64,000 bases of DNA from Varanus komodoensis (taxonomy: Eukaryota > Chordata > Lepidosauria > Squamata > Varanidae), in contig NW_025335761.1 in NCBI RefSeq assembly GCF_004798865.1, positions 18,496,299 through 18,560,298 on the forward strand. The letters run 5' to 3'. Below, in pieces: positions 60,772-64,000 of the stretch (position 1 is its first letter; each line of letters starts with the position of its first letter). A program made the position numbers and the translations under genes. The notes under the pieces are model-generated. The model was not told the DNA's origin. It searched no databases and saw only the letters and a list, made by a program, of their open reading frames with translations.

Positions 60772-61421
60772 TTACACATCTGCAAAACAGAAATAATAAC
60801 AGCCATTTGGATGTTCCTTCTTAATGGGTCTGTGTGGGGGCCTGGGAAATTCCGAAGGGCCTGCCTCTTGTGACATAGAGCTGGAGCTGCAGCTGCTGCT
60901 TCTGCTACTACTTCCAGCCACCGGTACTCTGACTCTGTCCTCAACCAATGGGGACCCAGGGCTCAGGTACCCTGCGGTGGTCTGAGTAGTGACAGTAGCA
61001 AAGGTGGTTGGGCCAGCGTTGTTTTTCACATAAACATTTTTGATAGCCACTAACGTATGTGCCATGATACTGAGGCTGTTGTTGAGATCTTGCATGCCTT
61101 GCTGGAGAAGCCGAAGATTATGGTTGATACTATCAAAGCCAGACTGGATAACGTGAAGCTGGTTCTGCTGGATCTGCAACAGATCCTCTTCCGTAATTTC
61201 ACTGGGGTCTGTTTGGGGCTGAGTTTTTGTTTTGGCTTTTACTTTTCCACAGGGCCCTCCATTCTGTATTCCCAAAAAAGGTAGCTGTTCCTGGCTAGGA
61301 GGAACTACAGCCATGTCCTCTGAGCTTTCTTCCGGTTCCACTACTTTCACAACTATCTCTTCTTTTAGATTTATTTTCTCCACACATGTTTGGTGGGATG
61401 GGCCTGGGTCATCTGTAAAAC
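60772..61421 (-). CDS. Terminal exon of an unidentified gene (coiled-coil, Ser-rich tail; possibly Myb/SANT-type)
   Basis: Read on -, a strong acceptor (cttcttcttcctccatttccttag, written in two parts: cttcttcttcctcc and atttccttag) precedes 61421. The frame opens FTDDPGPSHQTCVEKINLKE and stays open to TAA at 60772-60774, about 216 codons. Order: an acidic stretch (EPEESSEDMA), a Lys/Thr linker, a heptad-like region (LLQIQQNQLHVIQSGFDSIN ... LLQQGMQDLNNSLSIMAHTL) that should form a coiled coil, a Ser cluster (SSSRSSSCSSSSMSQ), and the end IKKEHPNGCYYFCFADV. Tails of this kind occur in Harbinger-derived Myb/SANT-like proteins (NAIF1/MSANTD type), whose DNA-binding domain would sit in an upstream exon beyond 64000 or in the intron. 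That assignment is inference. The gene is convergent with TTBK2. Confidence 0.7.
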
Positions 61422-61664
61422 CTAAGGAAATGGAGGAAGAAGAAGAAGTTAGATTCTACTACCTATCTAGGTTCAACTTCTGGCTACTAGCTCAGAAATA
61501 CCACAGACATGTAAATGTTGCCTGGAGAATGTAGAATGTTATTTCAAACTTATTTTCTCCATCTTTATCCAGGAAATGTGACAATTGGTACATAACACAG
61601 GATCAGAAATTAGGAGAATACCTTAAAGCTTTACTAAAGCTGCCTTAAGAACTTGCTGTATTTA

Positions 61665-61870
61665 TTGGTCTGGTTTGCATGACACTGCAACCCACTGTGT
61701 GCGACAAGCTACAATGGATTGTCATGCCGTGTGAACCCAAATGGTTTCTCATTGTGTGGTTTGTTTACAGACCACAAGCCATTCTGACAATCCATGGATT
61801 GTTGTATGGGTTGTTGTAACCATGATGGGGTGTTTTGTTGTCTGAACTTAGGCATATGACTCCATAATAA
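61665..61870. repeat. Interspersed repeat with short internal palindromes, family unknown
   Basis: ggtttgcatgacactgcaac then ccactgtgtgcg ... acaatccatggattgttgta ... gttgttgtaaccatgatggg. Similar phrases occur near 53590-53690 and 35260-35385. Confidence 0.35.
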
Positions 61871-62053
61871 ATGCTGAGATGGGAATCAAACTTCTTGCCA
61901 AGAATGGCAACCCCCAGCACCACTCTTGCAAAGCTTACCCAGGCCACCACCAATAACCGCTGCTCCATAAGTGCCCAAGCATTACTCTAAGGTGAATGTC
62001 AGTGGCTCAGTGCTCCCTGTTGCAACTGCAGGCCCTTTTGACCTACCTATAGC

Positions 62054-62251
62054 ACTTCTTTTATTATATTTATTTCGCACTGTTTCCCTTTTAAGGAACT
62101 CAAGGTGGCTTATATAATCTTTCTTCACTTCCTCTAAAATTTATCCTCACTACCCTGTAAAGTAGGTTAGGCTGAGTGTTACCGAGTCAGCTTTGTGGCC
62201 AAGTGCAGAGTAGATCCAGATAACCCAAACACCAATTCAACACTAACTTCA
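62054..62251 (-). mobile_element. tRNA-derived SINE, antisense copy
   Basis: On + it starts with the SINE foot in reverse (ttatttcgcactgtttccct), then aactcaaggtggcttatata, tcctcactaccctgtaaagt, aggttaggctgagtgttacc and, at the head end, caattcaacactaac. This mirrors the SINE at 46138-46367 at higher divergence. Confidence 0.7.
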
Positions 62252-63119
62252 TTATGCTTGCTTTTCCCTTTTTCTTACAGAGAGCATGAACAGTGATGTC
62301 TGACTAGACAACCAGTGACAGCTGGTCCAAAGTGCCCAAGCAAGGGCTGTTGCTGGTATATCATCCCTTTAAAAAAATTTAAGACACTTGTGCCAATTTT
62401 ATAAAACTTTCAAATATGTTTCAGATGCATTTGCCTAAGTGTGCAGTTGAGTACTTGTGCAGGATCAAAACAGGCAACATTGGCTAGACAATGTCCTGGA
62501 AGGTCTCTGCTGTCAAAGTGCAACGGGCCCTCACCATGGATCCAGAGAGACTGCAAAAAGCTTTATTATTAACTTTGCATTCTACTGACAGCTGTCAAAA
62601 GCCAAGCAAGAGTGAACCTTGCTCACAAAAGGGATTGCCAATAGATCACCCCCTTCACAAGATCCTCTAGGGAATTTTTGAGGACCTGATTCCTTACCCT
62701 TTCCTAAGACTAGGTGCTTGGGAAAATGGCAAAGGGTGAACCTTTTACAGGAATACAGAGGTTTGACAGCTCAGGTTCCTTTTTAAATATAAGAGCTACC
62801 CATGAATTTTTGACAGGAATATATGCAAGTGCAGGACCAAGTTCCCATAAAGAACTGATTAGATCTTGTTGGAGATGGGCTTTTAAAGAGGATAGCCTCT
62901 GCCAGCATATGCAATATCCTGGCAACACCTCAGACTCCTCTACCCACGCTCAGAGATTGAACATATAGATGACTAAAACCAACTGTCTTATTATTTTACG
63001 TGGTAAAGAAGCACAAAGACAACCTTTGCCTCTATGGTCCTCCTGCCATGGACAGGGTTTCAAGTTGAAAAGGGTTACAGGCAGTCTTGCTGAACTGCAG
63101 CTATAACGATCTAGCAAGA

Positions 63120-63365
63120 TTTTATTTATTCATTTATTTAAAATATTTCTACCCCGTCCTATATGAAAATCATCCCAAGATGGCTTACAAGAATTAGAAC
63201 AATAACTAGACAAAGCAATAAATAATAATTAAAAATAACATATATAATACCCTACAAAAACTAAATGCAACTGTAAATATGAAAACCAATTAAAATTCCT
63301 TAATCCTTAAAATAGTGAATAAATGAAAAGGTTTTCACCTGGCGCCGAAAGGAAAATAAAGTCTG
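63120..63365 (-). mobile_element. L2 LINE 3' end, antisense
   Basis: On - it reads [18 protein letters not shown] (about 63309-63357), the counterpart of [16 protein letters not shown] ending the young L2, followed by the 3' UTR and a TAAATAAA-type tail at about 63122-63140. It is 5'-truncated and older than the 1856-5280 copy. Confidence 0.7.
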
Positions 63366-64000
63366 GAGAGCACATTCCATATTAAATGGAAAGGAGAACT
63401 TTTTTAGCACAGCATCCATGCTACTGTGGCACAGGGATATATATTTGTGGAAATACTGGTTTGGTTTTGATAGCCTGATGTGTGCCATTGTAAGCTGTTT
63501 GGGAAAAGGGTAGAATACAAACATGAAAAAAAATGATAGAAGAAAGACACACAGCACCTAGTCAATACCCCTCACATAGCGTCCCATTGATCGAGTATTG
63601 TAGGGTCATCGAAGTCTGACAAGAAGACAGGAAAAAAGATACCTAGTGTTATGATTTATTACATTAGTTAGATTAGATTCGTATCTAAAATGGGCTCTTA
63701 CAATGAAATTAATGTTACAAAATTAAAATAAACTTTTTAATAATTAAAACAATGATGAATCACTTGGGAATTTCTAGCAGTCTTTCAAATTTTGAACTAA
63801 AGTGTCACATCAAGCATTTGGGAGCATCTGTACAGACACGCCCTTAGAGGTTCTAAATCAATTATCCATTACCTAGCAATTAATATTTGCAGAAAGAGAA
63901 AGGAGAGAAAGAGAAAAATATTATAAGTTGCTTAGACAGCCAATAAACAGGCAAACATTTTAAGACTGTTTCTAAAATTCTTACTGTAGACCATGTGCCT

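Larger units (their letters stand above)
61422..64000 (-). other. Intron of the - strand gene
   Basis: No further exon recognised. It holds a repeat-like block (about 61665-61870, phrases like acaatccatggattgttgta), an antisense SINE (62054-62251) and an antisense L2 end (63120-63365). Open frames near 62710-62968 on both strands have no family resemblance. Confidence 0.55.

Noticed and set aside
62710-62968. Open frames on both strands near 62.8 kb, possible exon of the - strand gene
   Set aside because: No convincing acceptor and donor pair and no recognisable protein family. Left as intron.

Overview
This is a vertebrate nuclear window, AT-rich, with large introns, and almost certainly from a squamate reptile. 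The repeats point there: a tRNA-derived squamate-type SINE, L2 and CR1 LINEs with typical reptilian 3' tails, DIRS relics and many small palindromic DNA elements. One protein-coding gene fills most of it. TTBK2 (tau tubulin kinase 2) runs on the + strand from about human residue 73 to the stop codon. Its promoter and first exons lie upstream of the window.

Layout. Positions 212-19542 carry seven exons of the CK1-type kinase domain (HRD loop, DFG, and the C-lobe). Positions 23911-46912 carry the long, low-complexity C-terminal tail. It includes two SxIP motifs (EB1 binding) and the proline-rich segment known to bind CEP164. All splice sites are canonical GT/AG and all phases match, so the gene looks intact. 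Between the exons ending at 28504 and starting at 41105 there is an extra open, in-phase 249-nt exon candidate (33565-33813), which I do not recall from human TTBK2. The 3' UTR probably extends from 46913 to about 55080. Past a repeat-bearing intergenic stretch, a second gene on the - strand ends convergently at 60772. Its terminal exon (60772-61421) encodes a coiled-coil and Ser-rich tail that I cannot name with confidence.

Introns and mobile DNA. Intron 2 contains a nearly intact, young L2 LINE (about 1856-5280, one premature stop in its reverse transcriptase) inserted into an older, decayed L2 (about 930-1855 and 5281-6592). CR1/L3-type LINE relics lie at 9276-10115, 20165-22360, 30719-30975 (-) and 44290-45390. 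Three DIRS fossils, all on + and all old, lie at about 24845-27130, 35865-36480 and 36945-37690. SINE copies are at 46138-46367 (+), 62054-62251 (-) and, in fragments, 11364-11500. Palindromic MITE-like elements are at 7092-7241, about 16300-17035, 34561-34676 and 59715-59846, among others.

No CRISPR arrays, rRNA genes or true tRNA genes were seen. Family names come from recognition of conserved sequence, not from database searches.
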